This document shows positions 22,738 through 34,308 of a stretch of DNA of 64,000 bases, piece after piece. Both the position numbers and the translations under genes were made by a program. This DNA is from Magnolia sinica (lineage: Eukaryota; Streptophyta; Magnoliopsida; Magnoliales; Magnoliaceae). Numbering within the stretch: position 1 is the stretch's first letter; each line of letters begins with the position of its first letter. The notes under the pieces are model-generated. The model saw nothing but the letters and a program-made list of their open reading frames with translations. It was not told the origin of the DNA and searched no databases. Where the stretch lies: the NCBI RefSeq assembly GCF_029962835.1, contig NC_080590.1, positions 56,728,001 to 56,792,000 of the forward strand, written 5' to 3'.

Positions 22738-25040
22738 AAACTTAGGTTTAGGTTAAGGTTATAGGTTTAGGTTTAGGTTTAGGTTTAGGTTTAGGTTTTA
22801 GGTTTAGGTTATAGGTTTAAGTTAGGTTTAGGTTATAGGTTATAGCTTTAGGGAATTAAGAATAGGATAAGGTTTAGGTTTAGGAAATTGGGATCGGGTT
22901 TAGGTTTAGGTTTTGAAGTTTAGGTTTAGGTTTACGTTAGGGAGTTGATATTAGGATTAGGTGTAGGTTTAGGTTTAGGTTAGGGAGTTGAGATTAGGAT
23001 TAGGTGTAGGTTTAGGTTTAGGGATTTGAGAATACATTTAGGGTTTAGGTTTAGGTTTAGGTTTTAGGTTTAAGTTAAGGTTAGGTTATAGGTTATAAGT
23101 TTAGGTTATAGGTTATAGGTTATAGGTTATAGGTTATAGGTTAAGGTTTAGGTTATAGGTTTTAGTTTAGGTTAAGGTTATAGGTTTAGGTTTAGGTTTA
23201 TGTTATAGGTTTAGGTTAAGGTTTAGGTTTAGGTTATAGGTTAAAGCTTTAGGGAATTGAGAATAGGTTAAGGTTTAGGTTTAGGAAATCGCGTTCGGGT
23301 TTGAGATCGGGTTTAGTTTGGGTTTTCAAGTTTTGGTTTAGGTTAAGGAGTTGAAATTAGGATTAGGTGTAGGTTTAGGTTTAAGGATTTGAGAATACAT
23401 TTAGATTTTAGGTTTAGGTTAAGGTTATAGGTTTAGGTTAGGTTTAGGTGTAGATTATAGGTTATAGGTTATAGGTTATAGCTTTAAGGAATTGAGAATA
23501 GGTTAAGGTTTAGGTTTAGGAAATCAGGTTCGGGTTCGGGATCGGGTTTAGGTTTGGGTTTTCAAGTTTAGGTTTAGGTTTAGGTTAGGGAGTTGAGATT
23601 AGGATTAGGTGTAGATGTAGGTTTAGGGATTTGAGAATACATTTAGGTTTTAGGTTTAGGTTTAGGTTTTAGGTTATAGGTTTAGATTTAGATTTTAGGT
23701 TTAGGTTAAGGTTAAGTTATAGGTTATAAGTTTAGGTTATAGGTTATAGGTTATAGGTTAAGGTTTAGGTTATAGGTTTTGGTTTAGGTTAAGGTTATAG
23801 GTTTAGGTTTAGGTTAAGGTTTAGGTTATAGGTTTAGATTAAGGTTTAGGTTTAAGTTATAGGTTAAAACTTTAGGGAATTGAGAATAGGTTAAGGTTTA
23901 GGTTTAGGAAATCGGGTTTGGGTTTGAGATCGGGTTCAATGTGGGTTTTTAAGTTTAGGTTTAGGTTAAGGAGTTGAGATTAGGATTAGGTGTAGGTTTC
24001 AGTTTAAGGATTTGAGAATACATTTAGGTTTTAGGTTTAGGTTAAGGTTATGGGTTTAGGTTAGGTTTAGGTGTAGGTTATAGCTTTAGGGAATTGAGAA
24101 TAGGTTAGGTTTAGGTTATAGGTTTTGGTTTAGGTTTAGGTTTAAGTTATAGGTTATAGGTTATAGGTTAAAGCTTTAGGGAATTGAGAATAGGTTAAGG
24201 TTTAGGTTTAGGAAATGGGGTTTGGGTTTGAGATTGGGTTTAGTTTGGGTTTTCAAGTTTAGGTTTAAGATAAGGAGTTGAGATTAGGATTAGGTGTAAA
24301 TTTTGGTTTAAGGATTTGAGAATACATTTAGGTTTTAGGTTTAGGTTTAGGTTTTAGGTTTAAGTTAAGATTATACGTTTAAGTTAGGTTTAGGTGTAGG
24401 TTATAGGTTATAGGTTATAGCTTTAGGGAATTGAGAATAGGTTAAGGTTTATGTTTAGGAAATCAGGTTCGAGTTCAGGATCGAGTTTAGGTTTGGGTTT
24501 TCAAGTTTAGGTTTAGGTTTAGGTTAGGGAGTTGAGATTAGGATTAGGTGTAGGTTTAGGTTTAGGGATTTGAGAATACATTTAGGTTTTAGGTTTAGGT
24601 TTAGGTTGTAGGTTTAGGTTAAGGTTAGGTTATAGGTTATAAGTTTAGGTTATAGGTTATAGATTATAGGTTAAGGTTTAGGTTATAGGTTTTGGTTTAG
24701 GTTAAGGTTATAGGTTTTGGTTTAGGTTTAGGTTTAGGTTTTAGGTTTAGGTTTAGGTTAGGTTTAGGTTTAGGTTATAGGTTATAGGTTATAGGTTATA
24801 GCTTTAGCGAATTGAGAATAGGTTATAGGTTTAGGAAATTGGGTTCGGGTTCGGGATCGGGTTTAGGATCAGGTTTAGGTTATAGGTTTAGGTTTAGGTT
24901 ATAGGTTATAGGTTTAGGTTACAGGTTTATCTTTAGGTTTAGGTTAGGTTATAGGTTATAGGTTTATAGGTTATAGGTTATAGGTTAAAGTTTAGGTTAT
25001 AGGTAAAGGTTTAGGTTTAGGTTATAGGTTTAGGGTGTGG
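22738..25040 (+). repeat. Telomere-like TTTAGG array of copy B (2.3 kb)
   Basis: Continuous degenerate tandem repeat of GGTTTA, GGTTATA and GGTTTTA words with occasional canonical plant telomere units (TTTAGGG). A higher-order repeat of roughly 0.4-0.5 kb is visible through recurring landmarks: 'gggaattgagaataggttaa', 'aaatcgggttcgggttcggg', 'gggttttcaagtttagg', 'ggagttgagattaggattag' and 'gggatttgagaatacattta'. It lies wholly inside the transposon, so it is not a chromosome end. Confidence 0.92.
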
Positions 25041-25049
25041 TTTAATTTA

Positions 25050-25600
25050 AGGGTGTGGTCCCTGCAAATACAGATATAAACACGGCCTGTCCAAATGGCC
25101 AGCCCCTCCAATGCTGTCCATAGGAAATGGACAACTTCATCATGGTGATACCTTTCAAGGACCCCCGCTCAACATCCGGATAACTTCGACGTACATCCGA
25201 ATCTGCTTTATCAATTTCGATATAATACATAAACACGGGCCTGTCCAAATGGCCAAGCTTGTCCATAGGAAATCGACAGCTTCATCATGGTCATAACAGT
25301 GGTTCCCACCTTCCAGGGACCCCCGCTCAACATCTGGATAGCTCCGACGCACATCCGGATCTGCTTCATCAATTTCAAGATAATATATAAACATGGGCCT
25401 GTCCAAATGGTCAGGCCACCCATATTGTTGTCCATAGGAAATGGACAGCTTCATCATGGTCATAACAGCGGTTCCCACCTTCCAAGGACCCCCACTCAAC
25501 ATCCGGATAGCTCCGACGCACATCCGGATCTACTTCATCAATTTCGAGATAATATATAAACATGGGCCTGTCTAAATGGTCAGGCCACTTCATCAATGAA
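25050..25600 (-). repeat. 155-bp minisatellite of copy B (about 3.5 units)
   Basis: Tandem units with landmarks 'gcctgtccaaatggcc', 'gtccataggaaatggac', 'tcatcatggtcataacag', 'cccccgctcaacatccgga' and 'tccgacgcacatccggat'. It directly follows the telomere-like array, as in copy C. Long minus-strand open stretches here are a by-product of stop-poor units in several frames. Confidence 0.88.
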
Positions 25601-25906
25601 TCATATAGTATGAAGGAAAGAAGACTCACCAATTTAGCTAGCAAGGAGAGAAAGTGTGAGTGTTTGGAATGTCGCCCTTTCTTTGAATAATGGATGCATA
25701 TTCCACAATGCAATATGAGAATGAGTAAGTTTTTTAGTTTCTCTGACAATGCATATGGGCACAGATTTACAAATAAAGATTTTAAAGATTGTAAAAAAAA
25801 GTAAATGATTATATTAACTTCCAAGTATCGATTAAGAAGAAAAATGTAAATGATGATAGGAAAGAAATCTCGATATATTAAATCATTGAAGGACAATGAG
25901 ACATAC

Positions 25907-25956
25907 CAAGACTATGGGTGCCCAGAGAAAGATAACTGCACCAATGTTGTACATAG
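25907..25956 (-). pseudogene. Trapped callose-synthase-like exon (copy B)
   Basis: A 50-bp minus-strand exon with perfect borders (acceptor caatgcag, donor GTATGT). The peptide MYNIGAVIFLWAPIVL resembles the transmembrane stretch 'N-IGVVIALWAPIVLVYFMD' of plant callose synthases (1,3-beta-glucan synthases, GSL/CalS). Those are large plasma-membrane enzymes that make callose from UDP-glucose. Only one short exon is present. The match rests on 16 residues, so another membrane protein is possible. Confidence 0.5.
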
Positions 25957-26127
25957 CTGCATTGACAGAAAAAAAAAATACAAATAGTAAGACTCATGAG
26001 ATGAAATATGTACAAATAGTGACAAGACTAGCTGGTAATGACAGGAGGCTAAGACATCAAATTCTTTATAAAGAACAGGAAAAAATAAAGATAAAATAAA
26101 TTGTTAAAAACCATTTCAATATTGAAC

Positions 26128-26171
26128 CTTGTAGTGACAACATTGATCTGTGGGGTTAAAAATACATCAGC
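26128..26171 (-). pseudogene. Trapped short exon, unassigned (copy B)
   Basis: A 44-bp minus-strand segment after an acceptor (tatatgcag), peptide ADVFLTPQINVVTT, with a weak donor (GTTCAA). Too short to assign. Confidence 0.3.
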
Positions 26172-27425
26172 CTGCATATAAAAATCTCAAGTTAGTTAGG
26201 CCTTTGAGGTCCTCAAATGATAGTAGAAGAAGCCAGAAAACTAGTGAAATTAACCATCAAGCACTTTAAAAATCCCATTTTGACACATGTGAGGCAGTTC
26301 CCCTATTCAATAGTGGAGATTTAAAGGAGCATTTAAAAAAATAAAATTTTGAAAGATTTAAAGGAGATAATTGCAAAATGATCCACAACAATCCAGAACT
26401 AAACATACAGAAGTTTATTGAGGCAACAAGAAATGCATGAAGATGAAGTGAACTGCAGCTTCAGATCTAGAACTCATTGGTTGTCATTTTCAAAGCCACC
26501 CATTTCTTTAGACATTTATTGCCACCTGATAAATGTACCAGCTTGATTCTTGGGGATCAAAGGGGCGTTCATCCATAGGGGCCACCTTATGAATGTCCAG
26601 GGTTGTACATAAATGTGTGTTGGAGACATATCTAACTGATGAGCAATGAACTTCATTTGAAATTTTGTCTAATTGGCTGATTAGATTGTGAGATCTCTAC
26701 ATCAAACGAATACCAAAAGTAGAAAAAAATACAAAGGGCCTATTTGGATGACTCATTGTGGTCCAGGCAAGAAGTTAGAAAACAAAATGATCTGTTATAA
26801 CATAATTCATTATGCTCAGAACAGTAGATCATTGGTTTATAACCTCACAATGTATTTATAGTAGAATTTTCCAGCACACTAGAGATCTCCAAGCTCAATA
26901 TAAGAGTCCTTTGGAGGGGTGAGTATTTGGCTAGTGAGCCTACCAAAGCTCAATTCCATAGCTCACTGGTTAGGATTGAAAATTGGGCATGTACTGGGAC
27001 CCAATTTCTAGACCTACCTCAACTCGGCAAACCCAAACATTTATCCAACAGCGCCTGTTTATCTGGATTGGATAAACATGATTAAGAGTGTTGATAAACA
27101 ATTAAAGATCCCCACCATGGGACAATTGGGTTGGACCAGTTGGGATTGGGATGAGCCTGGCCCAAGTTTCATCCTAATCCATGGGTTGGGCAGAGACCAT
27201 CTATAATTTCATTGATATAATTGAAAATTACATCTAGGGGACCACAAATGAAACTAGGAAAACCTAACAAATTCATACAAAATAGCAAGGAACCATAACA
27301 AAAATCATCCAAGATGAAAGATAGGTGAACCCAGTCTAACAGGAAAATTAAAGATAAAATCAAAAAATTGAATCTTGCTTACTGTTGCAAACATGTTTTG
27401 CCAAACAAATATGGTACTTGTTTAC
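26172..27425. other. Copy B interior, unassigned
   Basis: AT-rich DNA with no recognised exon. Contains fragments of 'cccaatttctagacc'-type dispersed repeats and no coding-like stretch with splice borders that I can support. Confidence 0.3.
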
Positions 27426-27616
27426 CTTTCCGAAATACATGCAAAAGAAAGCATCAAATGACCTTGCTTTTGTTAGATAAATAATGTTGGCTACGAACTC
27501 TGAAGTTGTTGCCATCATATATACTCCAACAGTACGACCATTATCACAGTCATCCCATCGTAAATTGCCAGAAAACCATGACATATCAATTTCATCTGTA
27601 GGCACTTCATCCATAA
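27426..27616 (-). pseudogene. Trapped host exon, unassigned, 191 bp (copy B)
   Basis: A minus-strand segment with acceptor (agctgtag) and donor (GTAAAC), open throughout. The peptide includes EVPTDEIDMSWFSGNLRWDD, then VGVYMMATTSEFVANIIYLT and ends MYFGK. Acidic and aromatic at its N-terminal side, it looks like part of a globular host protein; I do not recognise the family. A solo Copia LTR lies only 64 bases to its right, upstream of it in the sense direction. Confidence 0.5.
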
Positions 27617-27679
27617 CTACAGCTGACAGACAATACTATGATTAGAAGATCATTGGATTGCAGAAATGAGGATCTTATG

Positions 27680-29645
27680 TGAAAAGGCCAAGCTATATGT
27701 CCTAGAGGGGGGGTGAATAGGACAATGCCAAATAAAAACTTATAACAGCGGAATTTAAAAGTAAATGATAGCCAAAGTAAATTACAATGCAGTAAATTAA
27801 AATGACCTCAAAATTCAGATCTTGAGAGGTTGATACAAACGTTGTTCTAAGGACAACCTTACACCAAAAACAAAGTTTATGGTAGGACAACCTTATTTCT
27901 AGAAAGGTCTTTGTATCAAGTCTCAAATCGAAGAGGAATATAAAAAGAAATACAAACTGAAATGAAATAACTTGTAATTAAAAATGTATTGTTCTAGGGA
28001 CAGCCATACACCATAAAAATGGCAGGGCAACCTTGCTGGAACAACTTTCAAAATGAAATTGAAAATCAAGCTTATAAAGGAACAACAGAAAGTAAATTCT
28101 AAGCTATTACAACATTCTCACAAAGCTTGAAATAATTACAACATTCACCACCATACATACATCCCACAAAAATTAATTAAAAGATTAAAAGAATAAATCA
28201 ATCAACCACAACTCAAGGGATTATAGTGGTTCGCCTGTGTGTTCACTAACTGTTATCCAACAGCCACACAAAAAGCTACTCCACTCCTAAAATCCTCACA
28301 CAGGGGATATTAGCGTTCACTAAAGATAGGTTTTCCCAGGTTCACCCAAAACCCTTACAATTGTGTCTTTATATGTGGGCTTACACAATTAAAAAAACCC
28401 CCACTTCTGAGTTTTCCTGGCTTTCCTCAGATAACCAAAATAACAAGATTTTTCTGGCAAATCTTGAAAGAAACCAAAATAATAAGAAAGGAATTTACAA
28501 TATGTAAAATACATGAATATCTTCTTCGTTGTAGCAGCCCGATAGAACTAAATCAAAGTAGATGATTGAATGTCCAAGTTCAATGTCCAGTACTCGATTA
28601 CAATGGTTCTAGTTCTAATAGATTTTAAATTAAACCAAATAGGGCTTGCCTTAATTGATTTTGATTCCAAAGAAAGGGAATAACAATTCCTCTTTTCAAA
28701 TTAGATTGGAATAGTAGAAACAAAATCAATTAAAATAAAGCTAAGGAAAGAAGATATTAAATAAGCACACTTAGCTTGGATGGAGCACAGAATTATCTCT
28801 CAGAAGTTCGACGAAGATTGGCTTGAATACTATAATTAAATCGATGATTTCTTCTGAGATTCGTGCACTATTTATAGGTGAGAAGATCTTGTCTTCGACT
28901 AGTCTAGAGTGCTCTTCGACTAGTCGAAGCTCTAACAGATATTTGAAAAATTCGGCGGGATATGCTCAGACCGTTCTACGACTGGTCGTAGCTCTCCTAC
29001 GACTGGTCGTAGGTTTGCTTCGACTGGTCGTAGGACCTGCAAAGGTTCCCTGGACTTCGAGTCGTAGATTTTACGACTGGTCGAAGATCAGTCGACACTG
29101 TTCCTACGACTGGTCGAACAGATTCCTGAACTAGTCGAAGGCTAACAGATTTTATCCGAAATATGTAACAAACTTACGACTGGTCGAGGATTTTCTTAGA
29201 CTGGTCGAAGCAAGTCTAGGACTAGTCGAAGAAGACCTAAGACTAGTCGAAGAACAGACCAATCACATGTAAAATAACATTCGACTTATGTATCCGAAAT
29301 GACCTACTTCTAAGGTCAACCTATGGTCAAACAAACCTTAATCATGAAGTATGGACATTGAAACAAGAGACCATGAAGAATGAGCCTTGAAGTCTTGATG
29401 TAGATTAAACCTTGAAGTAGCTCAATCTTGAAAGTGACTTGAGTTTCAGCTTGAGTCTTGAGTTCAGCTTGACTTTCAGCTTTTTCAATCAAGATCTTGA
29501 GTCTTGTACTTGAGAGCTTTGCTTGTTTATGCATGTTGATCCTTGAGAGAGCTTCACTTATGCAAGTTATGTATAACAGAGTATAATAGTGATTTTGGCA
29601 CTACAAATTTGACAACACACAGGGATAGAAACTATAGCACTTACA
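27680..29645 (-). mobile_element. Solo Copia (Sirevirus-like) LTR inside copy B
   Basis: A 1966-bp LTR on the minus strand (TGTAAGTGC start at 29645, end at 27680) flanked by identical TTATG duplications (27675-27679 and 29646-29650). Homologous along its length to the LTR at 46706-48550. It contains the 'gtcctagagggggggtgaat' block, the 'tagtggttcgcctgtgtg' block and repeats of CGACTGGTCGTAG. A solo LTR is the usual outcome of recombination between the two LTRs of an element. Confidence 0.9.
28890..29250. repeat. CGACTGGTCG motif cluster within Copia LTR
   Basis: About a dozen spaced copies of 'cgactggtcg' or 'cgactagtcg', often as 'tacgactggtcgtag', which is nearly its own complement. A matching cluster sits at 47840-48190 in the sister LTR. 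Possible regulatory (transcription factor) motif array or simple repeat expansion. Confidence 0.7.
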
Positions 29646-29650
29646 TTATG

Positions 29651-30305
29651 TCAAATGGACTAAATAGAAAGGCTCCAGAGTAAATATAACCACCCTGCCT
29701 GCTTGACAACACTCTCAAGCCTAATTGTGTGTGCCTGCAATATGAATGAAATATACATTCAGACAATGAAAAAGTCCAATCAATGTGAGAGAAGCAGAAT
29801 ACAAACCTGTATAAACATGTATAAATAGGTTGGAAGTGGGGGTAGGAGAGAGTCTGCCATTACGATGCCAACGCATGCATGACATCCACACACATTGAAG
29901 AAAAGGAGAACTAACAAAATGTAGTGCCTGGGAAATATATAAAGTGGAATTTGAAGAGAACACTTACCAGAGGTCAACAATGGCCCCCACATGTAGAATT
30001 CCTTAAAACCTAAATGGTATGCTGTACAAGCTTTAACAAACACTTCAAAAACCAGAACATGACATAACACAACATGCCAAACAGCCAAAGATACCCAACA
30101 CCACACATTCTTCAAAAATCAAAACATGGACATGAACACAAACAAGCCAAAGATGTAAACACACATGCACACAATGATGTATGTGTTATATCCACTGTTA
30201 TCCATCTTACATGATCATTTTATGGAATGAGACAAAACGAGGCAGATCCAAAGAAGAAAAGGATCATATCACAACTAGCAGTAGGGATTGAATGCTAGCA
30301 TATAC
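29651..30305. other. Copy B interior with exon-like scraps
   Basis: The minus strand has an acceptor-flanked open stretch near 29690-29735 and a donor-flanked one near 29966-30000 (peptide EFYMWGPLLTS). Neither could be assigned. Similar AT content to the rest of the element. Confidence 0.3.
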
Positions 30306-30346
30306 CCTGTAGGCAGACAGCCCAATGATCGCAACTGCAGCCCCGG
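30306..30346 (-). pseudogene. Trapped short exon, membrane-segment-like (copy B)
   Basis: A 41-bp minus-strand segment with acceptor (attaaacag) and donor (GTATAT). The peptide GAAVAIIGLSAYR resembles the last transmembrane helix of plastid phosphate or nucleotide-sugar translocators, but it is too short to be sure. Confidence 0.35.
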
Positions 30347-30667
30347 CTGTTTAATGGAACAAAAAACAGTTGGTATTCAATAGTAAAATACCATGTGGTT
30401 CTAAAAGTGTGACTGACATGATGTGATGGGCTAGTGGTAAAACCAACAACACAGAAAGGAACTTGCAATATACTAGACACAACATAATACAATGAAGTTA
30501 ACTCCCATTTGCATATGAAAGACCGCAGTAGATTATAGAAACACAACAGTATAATTTGTTCATATGTATTAAACCAATCTTCACCAGAAATACCATTATC
30601 CCAAGAAGATACATGTGAACCATGTAGCAAAAATTGTAAGCAAAGATTAAAGAAAATAGTTGCTTAC

Positions 30668-30756
30668 TTGTGCTTCAACCCGCAAGTGCCTACATACAGT
30701 TCTCCAATAAAGAGTGACCTCTGCTTCCATTAGCTGAATGCTTGGGACACATTGTC
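30668..30756 (-). pseudogene. Trapped condensin CAP-G-like exon (copy B)
   Basis: An 89-bp minus-strand exon with acceptor (cttgtcag) and donor (GTAAG). In one frame it reads LMEAEVTLYWRTVCRHL followed by RVEAQ at the exon edge. This closely resembles the 'VEAEVALYWKTVCRHLQMEAQ'-type segment I associate with plant condensin complex subunit 3 (CAP-G), a HEAT-repeat protein of mitotic chromosome condensation. Only this single exon is seen. The assignment is from memory of the family. Confidence 0.6.
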
Positions 30757-31260
30757 CTGACAAGGATATTCAACAAACGATTTAAGTAAACAGAATTACA
30801 AAATACTGACATTGAAATGGCATCAATCCATTTTTGATAAACCATGTAAATGGTAGGTCTCAGCTCACAGTATGCATGCAAAATACATCAAGGGGGCTGG
30901 GTCCACCATATCGGATAATATCTAGTATCCAAATGGTGCAAACTGGAGTAAGTCCAATCTACATAGGTATAGAAAGGATGAATAGCAAAGATGTTTTCAA
31001 AAGACTGTAGGAGAACAATTCTAACCCTTCGCACATTTTTCCTAACCACCCAAATGTTTATGTTTTCAGTAAGTGTCCACTAGAATTATAGAATTTTGTT
31101 AATCGACAAGACACTCATCAGACTGTCCCCACTAGGTAAATGCACTGATCTAAAGAAAAAAAAAAGGTTGATCCACTCATCAAGCAGACCGAGGACAACA
31201 TATGTACGTTATTTGCAGACTTTTTCCCTTTTTTCTTTTAACCATCCCTTTTCTCCAATG

Positions 31261-31298
<38 letters not shown>

Positions 31299-32530
31299 TC
31301 TTCCATACACATGAAGCCACCTAATGAATGGACCCACATATTCTTGGGGCAAGATATTCACTTGGTGGACCCACCCATCTAATGAAAAGCTGGGATCTCA
31401 TGCACATGGAATATGTTACCACCTGTGCCTGCATGCGAAGAGGAATGTAGAGAGCCATATACAGGATTAGCAACCTTTGTAGACATGGCTACCAATCTTG
31501 TTTCACTTGGCAAAATCCAACTTGGAATTGGCCAAGAGTAAACTGTAAAAGTCAACTTGGCTGTGATTACTTGGTAAGTGGTACAATGACCAATGAGGAT
31601 ACAACTACCAATGAAAAATGAGTGTGAGGTCTTATGCATGCTTTATACTAAACATAATCTGTAACATCTTCTAGATTGGCTTAATTATGTGATACTTTAA
31701 CTGTATAAACAAAGTAGGAAACTGTGAGACCTACTTATTATAGTGAACTACCCTCATGGTTACATTACTAACTAAAGAACTCAAGCTCTTCTAAAACCAC
31801 ATGGTAACACAAATGTCACTAGTGATTAATTGGGCTTAATTTTTTCAATTAATAGAAATGAAAGAATAAAAAAAAAAAAAAAAAAAAACAAAAAAAAAAC
31901 AAAAAAAACAAAAAAAAACCTCACATTCCTAATCAAAGCAGCCTAAATTACAATTAGAATTCACCTAAATCGGCCTGATCATCTATTTACAATGAGTTGT
32001 TTATGTGAATTATTAGCAGTCATGGATGATAGCTCATTATATTATTAGCAGCCATGGATGATAGCCCATTTCCAATAAAATAAATATGGGCCTTTCATAT
32101 CCATAACCATTATATGGCTAGTCAAGATCTGAAAAAACATGATTTTTTTTTTTTTGTAGTGATTGGCAATGAAGGGTGGGACCAGATCACAGATGGTTTA
32201 GATCAATGATCAGAATATTTATAGTGTGATAAATATGGGTGTTAATTTCACTAACCATTGAATGGGTGGTGAGGATTCTCCAAATAGAATTTTTTATTAG
32301 ATGTGCAATCAAGAATGAAAACTAAATGATGGACAGTCTAGACCAATGATCAGAAGTGTGATCAATATGGGCCATTCATTTCTCTAGCAATTATGGATAA
32401 TACATGCAAATTTTGCACACATGAGCAACATTAAATCCTCCACACCAAGATGATTGCATGATATGCAGTTGACATTGAGAGTTGTAGTTGATTAGGTGAT
32501 GGCATGGGCCTCCAATTTGATATGTTCCTT
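30757..32530. other. Copy B interior, low-complexity rich
   Basis: No recognised exon. Holds an AT microsatellite (31262-31294), an A-rich run (31870-31918), and dispersed-repeat-like text around 32030-32350 ('cagccatggatgatagccc' and variants recur). Confidence 0.4.
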
Positions 32531-32534
32531 AAGG

Positions 32535-32675
32535 CCCTGTTTGGTAGACACCTGAAAACGATCTCTCTTATTTAAGTAGCAATTATGTATTGGAGATCTT
32601 GATCTCGAATACATAACTACTGACAACTAAAATGAGATTAACTCAATTTTAGGCATCTGCCAAACAGGGTTTAGG
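32535..32675. mobile_element. Small MITE (hAT/PIF-like) in copy B
   Basis: About 140 bp bounded by inverted repeats: GGCCCTGTTTGGTAGACACC at the left and the complement of AACCCTGTTTGGCAGATGCC at the right. Short, non-coding and AT-rich inside. The 'CCTGTTTGG' terminus is typical of plant MITEs. The target duplication is unclear. Confidence 0.55.
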
Positions 32676-32894
32676 ACTCTCCAATCTTTTTAGAGAATCA
32701 GAAAGATTGGGTTGTCAGTTCTGGTTGACCAGCATCCACACGGTTTTATTAGGATTGTACTCAAATAATTAACTTTTTTTGGGAAAATATTACTCAGATA
32801 ATCATCTTTAGCTTTCATTTGAGAATCGAAATTAATCAATCTTTATAAAAAGAAAAAAAGTATAGATCAAACAAATCATAAGCAAACAATCCAC

Positions 32895-32896
32895 CA

Positions 32897-32969
<73 letters not shown>

Positions 32970-32970
32970 C
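32895..32970. repeat. AT microsatellite
   Basis: About 70 bases of uninterrupted AT dinucleotide repeat, the longest in the window. Confidence 0.95.
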
Positions 32971-33349
32971 AAACAGACATGAAATCAACCAACCAAAAAA
33001 TAAAAAACAGATCTAGATCTATCATAAGCAGTATCAAATAGATTCAATGGAAAAAAACCACAACCCTAGCACATTGAAATCTTAACCAACAAATACAACA
33101 ACGGACGTATTAAAATCCAATTGGAGGGAATATCTAAAACTGAATGCTGCCTTACCAAAGCTACTCAGACTCTTCACTAGTTTCAATTATTTTCTGTATT
33201 CTGATTTTGTTCATTATCCTCTCATCCCAAATCAACATTGAACATTTCTTCTGAAATTTCACATTAGCATGCTATGAAGGAACACCACCTGGTGGTATGT
33301 TGGGAATCAGTTTTGGAGATGGGAAATAGTCATGCCAAACCGATTGGAT

Positions 33350-33560
33350 GATAAGCTACCATCCAACAAGTTGATATGTTCCCTAATTAGGGATTGATAC
33401 GTTCACTAATTAGGGATTGATATGTTCCCTAATTAGGGATTCAGCATAGTAAATCCCTAATTAGGGTTTCAACATTGTAAATCCCTAATTCAAAATTCAC
33501 CATTGTAAAATCCTAATTAGGGTTTCAACATTGAATATACTCGATCTCAAGAGACATTAA
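33350..33560. repeat. Short tandem 'cctaattaggg' repeats
   Basis: Seven or so copies of 'ccctaattagggat' (an AATTAGGG palindrome-like word) at about 24-40-bp spacing, just inside the GA-rich block. Meaning unknown; lies in the putative promoter side of copy B. Confidence 0.6.
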
Positions 33561-33564
33561 GCGC

Positions 33565-33925
33565 GAGATTGACAAAGAGAGAGAGAGAGACCTAAGAGAG
33601 GGAGATCGAGAGTGATTGTGCCATGTACGGAGGTTGCTTCACCGCTCAATTGAGAGAGAGAGCTCTAGTTCTCCCAAGCAGAACAGAGAGAGAGAGGGCC
33701 GCGATGGATAGCTGCTGGAGTTGCACAGAGAGAGAGAGAGAGTCGCGGTCAATAGTTGCCAGAGTTGCAACAAAAGGTGGAGTTCCACAGAGAGAGAGAG
33801 AGAGAGTTACGGTCGATAGTTATTGGAGTTGCAGCAGAAGGTGGAGCTGCACAGAGAGAGAGAGAGTCGGGGGCAGGTACAAGGAGATAGTCGTTGAGTT
33901 GTAGAGGGAGAGAGAGAGTGTGAAA
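33565..33925 (-). promoter_or_regulatory. GA-rich block near right end of copy B (putative 5' UTR/promoter)
   Basis: Repeated GAGAGAGAGAG runs separated by about 50-60-bp spacers that are themselves similar ('gtcgatagttattggagttg', 'agttgcagcagaaggtggag'), so this is a 60-bp-scale minisatellite with GA cores. The position matches GA blocks of copies A and C. Role inferred. Confidence 0.5.
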
Positions 33926-34308
33926 TACCCTCTTTGGGTGCGACTCTGTTTTGAGCGCGCGCCCAAATTTGGGTCGGACGGACACAGACGGTCCGGACAG
34001 GGGCTCTGTGGATGTGTTTGGTTAATCCATTCCGATAAATAATTTTAATAAATTATTTTAGTTGATGACACCAAATTTCAGATATATTTAAGGACCAAGT
34101 GGACCACACCATAAGAAGCTACTGTAATTTAATATTCATGTTTCCTACCATATGGTCCACTTGAGCCTTCGATCTAGCTGATTTTATTTTTTTCATCCTC
34201 TAATGTAATATTTACAAATATATAGATGTATTAGATATAACATAAAAAAAAAGTTAGGCCTCATGGAGCCCCTTACAACACCATTAATTATTAATGGTGT
34301 ATCCACTT

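Noticed and set aside
25155-25896. Open stretches of 122 and 161 residues on the minus strand
   Set aside because: They read through minisatellite units in different frames; length arises from stop-poor tandem repeats.
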